A stretch of 6,707 nt of DNA from Planctomycetota bacterium (GCA_027011425.1 JALUZX010000650.1:1-6707); one strand, 5' to 3'; positions 1 through 6,179 are shown, counted from the stretch's first letter. Numbers and translations: made by a program. The notes: generated by a model not told the origin, from the letters alone.

Positions 1-2
1 CC

Positions 3-311
3 CCCGCTGTAGATCAGGCCGTCTTCCAGGCCCTGAGGCGTTTCCTCTGGGGCCGCTCGCGGGAAGCCAGGATTCTCAGGATGGTCACTACCTCCCTTGC
101 GGCCGCCGCCAGCTTGCTGTTGTGCCTGGGGGTCTGGTGGGGCATGCCGGCGGAAACCACGGCGGCCCCCAGAAAGGTGGCCTTCGTGATCCAGGACGAG
201 GCGGCGCCTCCCTCCCTTTGGCTCGCTCCCGAAGCCATCCAGGAGCAGATCCACCAAGGTCTGTTCGGCCAGGGACTCAAAGGAAAGGAGGGGCGGTCGA
301 AAGGCCGGTAA
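3..311 (+). CDS. C-terminal part of a single-pass membrane protein, probable anti-sigma factor (RseA-like)
   Basis: The reading frame is open from the left edge of the window (first full codon at 3) to a TAA at 309-311, so the start lies upstream and 102 residues are visible. The first 26 residues are charged and helix-prone (FLWGRSREARILRM). A hydrophobic segment, about residues 29-47 (TTSLAAAASLLLCLGVWWG), then makes one membrane span. About 55 residues follow, ending in a basic tail (KGKEGRSKGR). By the positive-inside rule the Arg-rich N-terminal side is cytoplasmic and the tail is outside. The next gene, 6 nt downstream, is RseB-like, and in proteobacteria RseB is encoded next to and binds the membrane anti-sigma factor RseA, so an anti-sigma role is inferred. 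No zinc-binding or sigma-binding domain is visible because it would lie upstream. The ATG at 81 is internal and would begin just before the membrane span. It could instead be an unrelated membrane protein. Confidence 0.6.
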   Translation, partial: PAVDQAVFQALRRFLWGRSREARILRMVTTSLAAAASLLLCLGVWWGMPAETTAAPRKVAFVIQDEAAPPSLWLAPEAIQEQIHQGLFGQGLKGKEGRSKGR

Positions 312-317
312 GGAACC

Positions 318-1352
318 ATGGGTCGCCCCAGCCTTTTTCTCCCGGCTCTGATCCTCCTGGTTGGGGGGATTCTCCCCGCTCAGGGCGCCGGCCAGCAGAG
401 TCTCTCCGCCACCAAGGGGCTTACCGGGCAGGATTTGCTGGTGCGGGCCTGGAATGCCCAGACCAAGGTGGCGTACCGGGGGTTCCGCCTCTACTTCTTC
501 GATTTCGGCCAGGGAAAACGCCTCCAGGAGGAAAGGATCGCCGTCCGGCCCGACGGTAAGGGGGGCGTGGATTTCCACTTGGAACTCTCGGCCATCCTGG
601 ATTCCAAGACCAAGAGCGGGGGCTCCGCCAACTTGACCCTGGCCAAGGCCCTCTTTTCTTTGAGGGAAGGGTCGAATTTTCTATACCGGGGATTCCGGAT
701 CCATAACGTGGACCTGGCCCTCCGGAACTACGACTTCGTTCTCCAGGGGACGGATTTCGTCGCGAGCCGCCCTTGCAAAGTGCTCTTCGTCTCCCCCAAG
801 ACGAAAGACCGGAGGGCCTGGAAGGTCTGGCTCGACGCCGAGACGGGTCTGGTCTTGAAATACTTGGAGATCTCGCCCCAGGGCAAGACCGTGGCTGGCA
901 TGGAGATGGAAACCCAGTTCTTCCGGATCGGGAAGGACGTTCCCTTACAGGACATCCGGAAGTGGTGGCGTCCTTCCGGGAACTCCAGGACTTACAAGAA
1001 CCTTGGAGAAGCCGAGGCCGCTTTCGGCGCCACCGCCCGCGTTCCCTCCTATATTCCTTCCGGATACATGCTCATGGAGATCCGGGTGGTCCGGGATACC
1101 TGGAAGCGCTCTTTCCTGGTCCTGAACTACACCGACGGGATCGACACCTTCTCCGTCATCCAGGGGGTTCCGGTCAAGGCGGCGACTTCACTCCTCCTTT
1201 CATCGGGAGGAAAGATCGAACCCCTCGTGATCCACCGTTACACCCTGGGATGTCTGACCCAGCTCTGGACCAGAGTGGAAGGGCGGATGGTCATGATGGT
1301 GGGGCGGATGAGCGCCGACGAAGTGCCCCTGGTGTTCGAAACCCTTCTCTGA
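318..1352 (+). CDS. RseB/MucB-like periplasmic sigma-factor regulatory protein
   Basis: The 344-residue protein begins with a signal peptide (hydrophobic residues about 5-20, likely cleavage near residues 22-25, PAQGAG). Residues about 36-205 resemble the MucB/RseB N-terminal, LolA-like domain. There is an early strand with YRGFRLYFFDFGQGK, and then the pattern NYDFVLQGTDFVASRPCKVL (137-156) followed by KVWLDAETGLVLKY (169-182), which matches the RseB 'NY-x-G-x-GRPA / WLD-x-TGL' pattern. Residues about 240-344 resemble the RseB C-terminal domain: VPSYIPSGYML (242-252), LNYTDGIDTFSVIQ (269-282) and a closing VGRMSADEVPLVFETL. In Escherichia coli and Pseudomonas, RseB/MucB binds RseA/MucA and protects it from proteolysis, and lipid-like ligands release it. 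The start follows TAAGGA, whose bases include the stop codon of the upstream gene, so translation is probably coupled. Family assignment is by motif. Its sigma factor partner is not in the window. Confidence 0.75.
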   Translation: MGRPSLFLPALILLVGGILPAQGAGQQSLSATKGLTGQDLLVRAWNAQTKVAYRGFRLYFFDFGQGKRLQEERIAVRPDGKGGVDFHLELSAILDSKTKSGGSANLTLAKALFSLREGSNFLYRGFRIHNVDLALRNYDFVLQGTDFVASRPCKVLFVSPKTKDRRAWKVWLDAETGLVLKYLEISPQGKTVAGMEMETQFFRIGKDVPLQDIRKWWRPSGNSRTYKNLGEAEAAFGATARVPSYIPSGYMLMEIRVVRDTWKRSFLVLNYTDGIDTFSVIQGVPVKAATSLLLSSGGKIEPLVIHRYTLGCLTQLWTRVEGRMVMMVGRMSADEVPLVFETLL

Positions 1353-1368
1353 ACCTGTCGGGAGCGAC

Positions 1369-1409
1369 GGCCCCGGCGTTCCACCGGAGATGCAGGGGCC
1401 GCCGGGGCC
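1369..1409. terminator. GC-rich hairpin after the rseB-like gene, candidate factor-assisted or bidirectional terminator
   Basis: A perfect 10-bp inverted repeat, GGCCCCGGCG at 1369-1378 and CGCCGGGGCC at 1400-1409, encloses a 21-nt loop. It begins 17 nt after the TGA of the rseB-like gene. No T-run follows on either strand, so it is not a classical intrinsic terminator. Its position and stability make a transcript end plausible. Confidence 0.45.
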
Positions 1410-1577
1410 TGCGTGGCCGGAGGCGACGGAGGATGCGAACGCCGGGCCGGGCTGGTTCCGGGAAATAGAAATCATCCCGCAGCCTGGGGGGATGGGTTTT
1501 GGGGCCGGAGCCATCTGGGGTTAGGGGCATATCGCGCGGGACGACCGTCGGGCCGTCGCTTCGCTCCGTCCCTCGGG

Positions 1578-1601
1578 CGTCCCCTGCGGCGTCCCCTGCG
1601 G
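1578..1601. repeat. Perfect 12-bp tandem duplication in the convergent intergenic gap
   Basis: CGTCCCCTGCGG occurs twice back to back (1578-1589 and 1590-1601), 17 nt beyond the stop of the gene at 1619-3076. A third CGTCCC lies at 1567-1572. An upstream GGGACG at 1538-1543 is complementary to all three, so several alternative stems are possible in the 3' untranslated region of the minus-strand gene. The rest of the 266-bp gap (1353-1618) shows no convincing gene. Confidence 0.6.
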
Positions 1602-1618
1602 ACCTAACGGATTGAGGA

Positions 1619-3076
1619 TCAGTAATTCTTGAGAACCCAGGCCTTGAGTTCCTCCTGGAAGGCGGGAACCAGGTCTTTTCCGAAGGCATTCTTCCACGCC
1701 TCCAGGTAGGGGTTCTTCCTGATTCCGATGAGGAAAGCCTTCAACTGGTCCTGCTTTTCCCGGATGGTGTAATCGAACACGGCGTAGGCGATGGCCAGGT
1801 CCATGAAGTTCAGCCTGTTGAGCTTCTGCATCATCATGGTCCTGAGATCGTGGTCGTAGCTCTTGGCCTTCCCTTCGGCCCATTCCTTCACCAGCAGTCT
1901 GTATCCGGCGTCGCCCCTCTTCTTGGCGATCTCCGCGGCGTTGGCATAGGTGGACTGGGTGACCCGCACGGTGTAATTCCCCCCCGTGAAATGGATCGCC
2001 GCCCAGATCCCGATCCCTTCCTTCATCCAGGAGGCGAAACGCAGGTTTTCCTTGGCGTCGGCCGTCCTTGGAAGGGTGTGCATCGAGATCCAGTGGTGGG
2101 CGGCGTCGTTGGCCACCGTGGAGGGAAGGTGGTTGAGCTGGCGGGTGATGGAAAAGAGAAACCCGGGACAGGTCCCGAAGCCGCCGCTATGCATGGCCAG
2201 ACCCTTGGCTTTGGCCATTCCAGGGTCCCACTTCTTGGCGGCGAAATCGAACCCGTCCGAGTAGTCCGACCGGGTCTTGAAGAAGAACATGATGTGTTTG
2301 CGGTGAGCCGACTTATAGAGGTCGAAGCCCTTGGCGTGGCTGAACCGCCTCTGCAGGTCCCAGTAGACCGTCTCGGCCAGGATCGCGAGCTGGTCGATCT
2401 GGTCCTGGGGAACCTGGCCGGCCAGGATGTAGTGGTCCGAGATCGCGCAGGCCACCTTGTCCAAGCCGATCTCGTCGATCATCTCCTTGGCCAGGGCTTC
2501 CGCATCGGCCTTGTGGGCCTGGATCATCTCCTTGGCTGCCGCCTTGGCCTCCTCCAGGCCCTCCACGGGCCCCGCCTTTCCGGCGGGCTTGGATTCACCT
2601 CCCGGGCCGGCGTTTTCTTTTTCCGCTTTTTCCCGGGCCTTGAGCGCCTTCAACTCCCGGCGGGTCATCCACTTGCCCTTGTAAAGCACGTGACCCAGGG
2701 CCTGGTGGGCTTCCTCGTTGTCCGGTTCGATCTTGAGAACTTTCTTGTAGAGGCGCCGGGCTTCCCGGTCCAGGTGGTGCTCCTTGCACCAATCGGCAAG
2801 GTCCAGGAGGTCCAGGGTATCCGTCTTGTCGATCTTCCTGTATTTCTCCCGGAAGATCTCCTTGGGGGTCTTCACGCCCCGCTCCACCTTGGCGACCTTG
2901 GACTTGGGGATGGTGACCTTGTCCCCGAAGCTGTCCAGGATGTAAGCCGTGGCTGTCTCCCCGACGATCTTTCCTTTCTTTCGGGTGCCGTCCTTGAGGT
3001 AGATGATGTCCACGGCGAAGGCCGTGGTGGCGAGAAAGAGAAACAGGAAAAGGGCGAACAAGCGGGCAATTTTCAT
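1619..3076 (-). CDS. Secreted protein: SH3-like beta domain, TPR-like stretch and degenerate gluzincin (DUF1570-like) region
   Basis: The 485-residue protein has a clear signal peptide (KIARLFALFLFLFLATTAFA, likely cut after A21). Residues 22-66 form a small beta-rich domain of the kind 'D-I-I-Y-L-K-D-G ... K-G-K-I-V ... V-T-I-P-K-S-K-V'. Residues about 85-130 are TPR-like (ADWCKEHHLDREARRLYKKV then KIEPDNEEAHQALGHVLYKG), followed by KWMTRREL. Residues about 140-195 are a charged, Lys/Ala/Glu-rich linker. The C-terminal 290 residues resemble DUF1570-type zinc peptidases: the segment around 318-330 sits where HExxH is expected, and WMKEG (350-354) matches the downstream 'P-x-W-x-x-E-G' containing the third zinc-ligand glutamate. 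Here, however, the first motif reads DAAHH (324-328), so the first His and the catalytic Glu are absent and only the last His is kept. It is therefore probably not an active protease. The ATG at 3074-3076 is preceded by GAGGGG at a suitable distance. It is transcribed alone, and its substrate or partner is unknown. Confidence 0.75.
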   Translation of the reverse strand: MKIARLFALFLFLFLATTAFAVDIIYLKDGTRKKGKIVGETATAYILDSFGDKVTIPKSKVAKVERGVKTPKEIFREKYRKIDKTDTLDLLDLADWCKEHHLDREARRLYKKVLKIEPDNEEAHQALGHVLYKGKWMTRRELKALKAREKAEKENAGPGGESKPAGKAGPVEGLEEAKAAAKEMIQAHKADAEALAKEMIDEIGLDKVACAISDHYILAGQVPQDQIDQLAILAETVYWDLQRRFSHAKGFDLYKSAHRKHIMFFFKTRSDYSDGFDFAAKKWDPGMAKAKGLAMHSGGFGTCPGFLFSITRQLNHLPSTVANDAAHHWISMHTLPRTADAKENLRFASWMKEGIGIWAAIHFTGGNYTVRVTQSTYANAAEIAKKRGDAGYRLLVKEWAEGKAKSYDHDLRTMMMQKLNRLNFMDLAIAYAVFDYTIREKQDQLKAFLIGIRKNPYLEAWKNAFGKDLVPAFQEELKAWVLKNY

Positions 3077-3094
3077 GGAACCCCTCTTTGGGTT

Positions 3095-3154
3095 GCAGGC
3101 CTCTTTCCCGGCAAGCGACCCTGGATGTGGTCATTTTCCCACATGCCTGCCGGG
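3095..3154 (-). promoter_or_regulatory. Nested and mutually exclusive inverted repeats in the leader of the minus-strand gene
   Basis: Inner arms ATGTGG (3125-3130) and CCACAT (3139-3144) enclose an 8-nt loop. Outer arms CCCGGCA (3107-3113) and TGCCGGG (3148-3154) surround them. A different pair, GCAGGC (3095-3100) and GCCTGC (3145-3150), overlaps the right outer arm, so the two outer stems cannot form together. The element ends about 20 nt before the ATG at 3076 and would be in its 5' leader if transcription starts further upstream. A regulatory role is inferred only from geometry. Confidence 0.3.
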
Positions 3155-3218
3155 ACTGTTCCAGTATTTCAGCACCTGTTGCATCAGGCAAACCCCCTGG
3201 CGGGGAGTCGCGGATCCT

Positions 3219-3243
3219 GGGGAGCGGGAAAAACCCTCTCCCC
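3219..3243. promoter_or_regulatory. 25-nt hairpin in the divergent intergenic region
   Basis: GGGGAG (3219-3224) pairs with CTCCCC (3238-3243). After one C/T mismatch, GGG (3226-3228) pairs with CCC (3234-3236) around a five-base A loop. The stem is strong, but there is no T-run after it on either strand. It could be a leader structure, an operator-like dyad or chance in GC-rich DNA. Confidence 0.35.
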
Positions 3244-3408
3244 TGAGAAATCCCCGGGTGGCGCCAATGTAACCTCTTGTAAATAAAAAGGTTGAGGCGC
3301 TGGGCCGGAACGATCCTCCCCGCAGGGGGGCAGGCACACCAGTTTTTCCAGGTTCGGCAAGCCTTTTGCTTCGAGGGGTCCGCCTGACAAGACCAAGGAA
3401 GCCAGAAT

Positions 3409-3414
3409 GGGAGG
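3409..3414 (+). promoter_or_regulatory. Ribosome binding site of the 167-residue protein gene
   Basis: GGGAGG lies 6 nt before the ATG at 3421, a near-consensus Shine-Dalgarno at good spacing. It fixes this start and supports translation of a gene with no recognised family. Confidence 0.7.
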
Positions 3415-3420
3415 TCCACC

Positions 3421-3924
3421 ATGGGTAAGGAACAGGAGGAAAACAGGGGCGGGAAGCAGCCGGAGGAATACAAGGCCCGGCTCCTCAACAAGTTGAATTG
3501 CCTGATCGCCGTGCTGGAAGTGGCCATCGAGAAAATCAGGAAGTCCCTGGCTTCCCCCGAGGCCAACGTGAAGAGGCTCACCAAGATCCGGGAGAACCTG
3601 GAGAACACTTTGGCGATCTGCCTCAGGGCCCGGGAGACCCTCATCATGAAAGGCGGGCTCCAGGGGGCTTCCTCGACCTGCTCCCTGGCCTCGAAGAAAC
3701 CGGACGAGAGAGAGGAACTCCCACCGGCCGCCCCGGAAAAAAAGAAGATTGTCAGGGAGGGCCAGGCTCCCCCGCCGGAAGGGGTGAAGATGACTTTCCG
3801 GGACTACGTGGAACTCTCCTCGATCCAGGAATACAAGAAGTTCAAGAAGATGCCTCCCATCCAGCCCAGGGAAATCTTGAAGGTGGACCTGGAGGAATTG
3901 ATCCGGAAGCTCATGACTGGATGA
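3421..3924 (+). CDS. Uncharacterised lysine-rich helical protein
   Basis: I do not recognise a named family. The 167-residue product has no signal peptide or membrane segment and should be cytoplasmic. Residues about 15-78 form two long amphipathic helices separated near SPEAN (45-49), likely a helical hairpin or coiled coil. Residues about 80-122 form a Pro/Lys/Glu-rich linker (EELPPAAPEKKK). Residues about 123-165 form a compact motif: MTFRDYVELSSIQEYKKFKK, then MPPI, EI, VDLEELIRKL. The spacing of aromatic and acidic residues in this tail looks like a conserved small domain and not random sequence. The upstream Shine-Dalgarno is strong. The gene stands alone, divergent from the secreted protein gene and convergent with moxR, with 32 nt to the moxR stop. 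An adaptor or regulatory role is possible but unsupported. Confidence 0.7.
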   Translation: MGKEQEENRGGKQPEEYKARLLNKLNCLIAVLEVAIEKIRKSLASPEANVKRLTKIRENLENTLAICLRARETLIMKGGLQGASSTCSLASKKPDEREELPPAAPEKKKIVREGQAPPPEGVKMTFRDYVELSSIQEYKKFKKMPPIQPREILKVDLEELIRKLMTG

Positions 3925-3930
3925 ATAGGG

Positions 3931-3961
3931 TCTGGCCCGGAGGAAAGAAATCCGGGCTAGA
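3931..3961. terminator. Bidirectional hairpin overlapping the moxR stop codon
   Basis: Arms TCTGGCCCGGA (3931-3941) and TCCGGGCTAGA (3951-3961) pair over 11 positions with a single G-T wobble and a 9-nt purine loop (GGAAAGAAA). The moxR stop (3957-3959 on the minus strand) lies in the right arm, and the plus-strand gene ends at 3924. No U-tract follows in either direction. Its place between two convergent stops 32 nt apart argues for a shared terminator or 3'-end stabiliser. Confidence 0.6.
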
Positions 3962-4979
3962 GACCGGCTTCCTTGGCGGCCTTCTCCAGGCAGACCTGGA
4001 GAAGGTCTTCTGTTGTCACCCCTTCCCCTTGGGCGGCGAACCTGAGAAGCACCCGGTGCCGCAATGCCGGGAGGGCCACGCGCCGCAAGTCCTCGGTCGA
4101 AACGTGAAGCCTGCCTTGGAGAAAGGCCCGGGCCCGGGCCGCCAGGAGGAGAGCCTGGCCCCCCCTGGGACTCGCGCCGAAACGGACGAATCTCTTGGCC
4201 TCCTCGGGGGCTCGTTCGCTCCGGGGCTGGGTGGAGAGCACCAGGAGCGCGGCGAACCGGAGCAGGTGGGAGGGGACCACCACCAGGCGGGTGAGTCGGC
4301 GGAGCAACACCCACTCCCGGGCGGAGAGAACCGGGTCTGGGTGGGCTTGTTCGCTTCCGGTGGTTTTCTCCAGGATGAATTCCAGTTCATCCAATGGGGG
4401 AACGGGGATGACCACCTTGAGAAGAAATCGGTCCAGCTGGGCCTCCGGCAAGGGCCAGGTTCCTTCCAGTTCGATCGGGTTCTGGGTGGCCAGGACGAAG
4501 AAAGGATCGGGCAGAGGGCGGGTCTTTCCGCCGGCCGTCACTTGTCCCTCCTGCATGGCTTCCAGGAGGGCGGCCTGGGTCCGGGGCGTGGCCCGGTTGA
4601 TCTCGTCCGCCAGCACCACCTGGGCGAAGACCGGACCCTCCTGGAAGCGAAAGGCCCGCCGCCCGGAAGGGTCCTCCTCCAGGATGGTGGTGCCCGTGAT
4701 GTCGGCAGGCATCAAGTCGGGGGTGAACTGGATCCGGGAGAAACGAAGGCCCATGGCCCGCGCGAGGGAACGGACCAGGACGGTCTTTCCCAGCCCAGGC
4801 ACTCCTTCCAGGAGGCAGTGTCCCCCCGCCAGGAGGGTCCAGAAAATCTCCTCCACGACCTTTTCCTGGCCGAAGAAGACTTTCCGCACCTCTCTTTCCA
4901 GGGCGAGGACCTTCTCCCTGGCCTGGGCGGCCAGCTCCGGGCTTAGGGTTTCACCGGAAAAGGAGGTCGGATCGTCCAT
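3957..4979 (-). CDS. MoxR-family AAA+ ATPase
   Basis: The product has 340 residues from the ATG at 4979, close to the usual MoxR length. Visible motifs, numbered from that ATG, are FFGQE (35-39), Walker A GVPGLGKT (59-66), Walker B VVLADEIN (121-128), sensor-1 region ATQNP (164-168), LPEAQLDRF (177-185) and a sensor-2-like GASPRGGQALLLAARA (268-283) in the C-terminal lid domain. All key ATPase residues are present. MoxR proteins act as cytoplasmic chaperone-like ATPases, often with VWA-domain partners, in metal-centre insertion, envelope maturation or stress responses. Such partners (DUF58, VWA, transglutaminase-like) usually follow in the same operon, but none follows here because the next gene downstream is convergent. 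The frame also extends to a GTG at 5012 (351 residues). Neither start has a strong Shine-Dalgarno, and the ATG preceded by GGGGG is preferred. Confidence 0.9.
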   Translation of the reverse strand: MDDPTSFSGETLSPELAAQAREKVLALEREVRKVFFGQEKVVEEIFWTLLAGGHCLLEGVPGLGKTVLVRSLARAMGLRFSRIQFTPDLMPADITGTTILEEDPSGRRAFRFQEGPVFAQVVLADEINRATPRTQAALLEAMQEGQVTAGGKTRPLPDPFFVLATQNPIELEGTWPLPEAQLDRFLLKVVIPVPPLDELEFILEKTTGSEQAHPDPVLSAREWVLLRRLTRLVVVPSHLLRFAALLVLSTQPRSERAPEEAKRFVRFGASPRGGQALLLAARARAFLQGRLHVSTEDLRRVALPALRHRVLLRFAAQGEGVTTEDLLQVCLEKAAKEAGL

Positions 4980-5042
4980 GCCCCCAATGTGCCGGAAGGA
5001 GGAGGTGGGCACAACGGTTTGGGATCTTTCCCGGGGAGTCCC

Positions 5043-5050
5043 GGAGGAAG
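5043..5050 (+). promoter_or_regulatory. Ribosome binding site selecting the ATG at 5057
   Basis: GGAGGAAG ends 6 nt before the ATG at 5057 and 15 nt before the alternative in-frame ATG at 5066, so the first is preferred. Its first two bases also form the right arm of a small stem, CCGGG (5031-5035) with CCCGG (5040-5044), which could partly mask it. Confidence 0.6.
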
Positions 5051-5056
5051 TAGGGT

Positions 5057-6169
5057 ATGGGGGCCATGAACTTCCTCTCTTTCCTGCGGAACCTGTTTCT
5101 TCCCGGCGCCCTGGCGGCGGGTCTTCTCCTGTCGGGCGGGTGCGCTTCCCCTTATCCCCAGGACCGGGAAAAGGCCCTGGCCCAGGTGACGGCCCACCTG
5201 GAGAAGGGGGAACTCCAGGCCGCCGAGGCCGAGGCCCGCTGGGCCATGGAGGCCTTTCCCCGGTCTTCCAGGGCCCTCTCGGTCTGGGCCCTGGCGGCGA
5301 AAGCCCTGGCTCTCTCCCGCACGCCTCCCGACCAGGATCTCCTGGACGAGGCCGAAGCGCGGTGCCTCCAGGCCGGAAAGGCCCGTCCCTCCAATCCGGT
5401 TTCCTGGTTCGCCCTGGGGGTAATCCGCCGGGACCGGGGAGACCTGGGGGGGGCGATCCAGGCCTGGGAGGAGGCCCTCAAGGCGGAACCCTTCCACAAA
5501 CCCACCCTCCAGGCCCTGGCGGACCTCCAGTTTTCCCTGGGCCACGAGCGGGCCGCCTCGGTCCTCTACGACCGGCTCCTGCGCCTTCCCCAGGGGAAGG
5601 TGAAGAGAAAGGAACAGGCCCTTTTCTCCGCCCGCCTCGGCGTCTGTCTTCTGGCGGACGTGGAGATCGCCCCCAAGCCGGTAGTGATGGATTACGACCC
5701 AGCGCAAAAAGCGTTCCGGAACGCCCTGGCCCTCGACCCCGGGCAGCCCGAGGCCTCCCGCTGGATGGCCTGGCTGGTGGTGCGCAAATCCCGGCTCTCG
5801 GGAAGGTGGAAGGAGCCGGACTTGAGGCGCGAGGATGCCGCCCGGGCCGAATCCTTCCTGCGGAAAGCCCTCTCCCTCCATCCCCGCTCCCCGGGCTGCC
5901 TCCACGACCTTGGCTGGCTCAGGGCGGTCCAGGGGGACCGGGAGGGAGCCGAGGAGGACTACAGGAAGGCCCTGGCCCTGGATCCGGGTTTGGTCTCCGC
6001 CCTGGTGGACCTGGCCGCTCTCCTGGAGGAGGGCCGGGGGAAATCCGGGGAGGTGGAGGCCTTGCGGAGGAAAGCCCTGGCCCTTACTGGGGATTTCTCT
6101 CTGGCCCGGGACCTGAGGCGTTCCTTGGAAGGGGTGAAAAGGAGCCCCCGGAAGGGGGCGGGGAGATAG
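5057..6169 (+). CDS. Tetratricopeptide-repeat lipoprotein
   Basis: The 370-residue protein starts with a basic and hydrophobic signal (NFLSFLRNLFLPGALAAG) and a lipobox LLLSGGC, making C29 the likely lipidated residue. The -3 position is Ser, where Leu is usual, which most lipobox patterns still allow. Several TPR units follow: about 36-68 (REKALAQVTAHLEKGELQAA), 113-145 (NPVSWFALGVIRRDRGDLGG, ending EEALKAEP), 147-178, 214-245 (KAFRNALALDPGQPEASRWM) and a clear pair at 262-311 (FLRKALSLHPRSPGCLHDLG, then GDREGAEEDYRKALALDP). The tail is basic (KRSPRKGAGR). TPR lipoproteins usually serve as periplasmic or membrane-anchored protein-binding scaffolds, and the partner here is unknown. The gene is divergent from moxR with 77 nt between starts, so the two may share regulation. 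A TPR protein (BatB/BatC-type) is known beside some moxR genes, but this one is not a recognisable Bat protein. Confidence 0.85.
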   Translation: MGAMNFLSFLRNLFLPGALAAGLLLSGGCASPYPQDREKALAQVTAHLEKGELQAAEAEARWAMEAFPRSSRALSVWALAAKALALSRTPPDQDLLDEAEARCLQAGKARPSNPVSWFALGVIRRDRGDLGGAIQAWEEALKAEPFHKPTLQALADLQFSLGHERAASVLYDRLLRLPQGKVKRKEQALFSARLGVCLLADVEIAPKPVVMDYDPAQKAFRNALALDPGQPEASRWMAWLVVRKSRLSGRWKEPDLRREDAARAESFLRKALSLHPRSPGCLHDLGWLRAVQGDREGAEEDYRKALALDPGLVSALVDLAALLEEGRGKSGEVEALRRKALALTGDFSLARDLRRSLEGVKRSPRKGAGR

Positions 6170-6179
6170 GCCCCCTTTC
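6150..6179. terminator. Bidirectional hairpin spanning the convergent stops, with a competing GNRA-loop hairpin
   Basis: GGAAGGGGGC (6150-6159) pairs with GCCCCCTTTC (6170-6179) over 10 positions, with one G-T wobble, around a 10-nt loop. The loop contains the TAG of the TPR lipoprotein gene (6167-6169), and the right arm touches the stop of the minus-strand gene (6179-6181). The same GGGGGC can instead pair with GCCCCC at 6144-6149 around a GGAA tetraloop, so two exclusive folds exist. There is no U-tract beyond the three T's in the arm. Confidence 0.55.

Larger units (their letters stand above)
3077..3420. other. Structured 344-bp divergent intergenic region
   Basis: No credible gene is seen between the divergent starts at 3076 (-) and 3421 (+). 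The region holds nested and competing inverted repeats at 3095-3154, a near-perfect 25-nt hairpin at 3219-3243, a short CCCC-GCA-GGGG hairpin at 3318-3328, and one conspicuously AT-rich patch at about 3271-3290 in otherwise GC-rich DNA. Promoters for both flanking genes must lie here or inside the genes. The AT-rich patch is the likeliest place, but I cannot pick convincing -35/-10 pairs on either strand. Confidence 0.55.

Noticed and set aside
1473..1500. CATCCC/GGGATG hairpin followed by GGTTTT as an intrinsic terminator
   Set aside because: Only 6 bp with a 10-nt loop and a T-run of four separated by two G's. Much weaker than the 10-bp stem at 1369-1409.
1413..1607. Possible 64-residue gene in the gap between the rseB-like gene and the secreted protein gene
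   Set aside because: No Shine-Dalgarno, Gly/Arg-rich composition, and it runs through the tandem repeat. Nothing supports translation.
1850..3286. 478-codon open frame on the plus strand opposite the secreted protein gene
   Set aside because: It lies antisense to a gene with a signal peptide and recognisable domains. Its translation is a Gly/Leu/Val-rich sequence with no motif, as expected from GC-rich DNA with few stop codons.
3271..3290. AT-rich patch as a defined sigma-70 promoter
   Set aside because: A TTTACA-like -35 can be read on the minus strand, but no -10 box lies 16-18 nt downstream. No good pair exists on the plus strand either.
3184..4314. 376-codon minus-strand open frame through the divergent gap and the 167-residue gene
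   Set aside because: It is Pro/Gly/Arg-rich without motifs or a good ribosome site, and it overlaps moxR in another frame.
4977..5012. GTG at 5012 as the moxR start
   Set aside because: It would add 11 residues without family similarity and has no Shine-Dalgarno at usable spacing. The ATG at 4979 fits family length better, though the choice is not certain.
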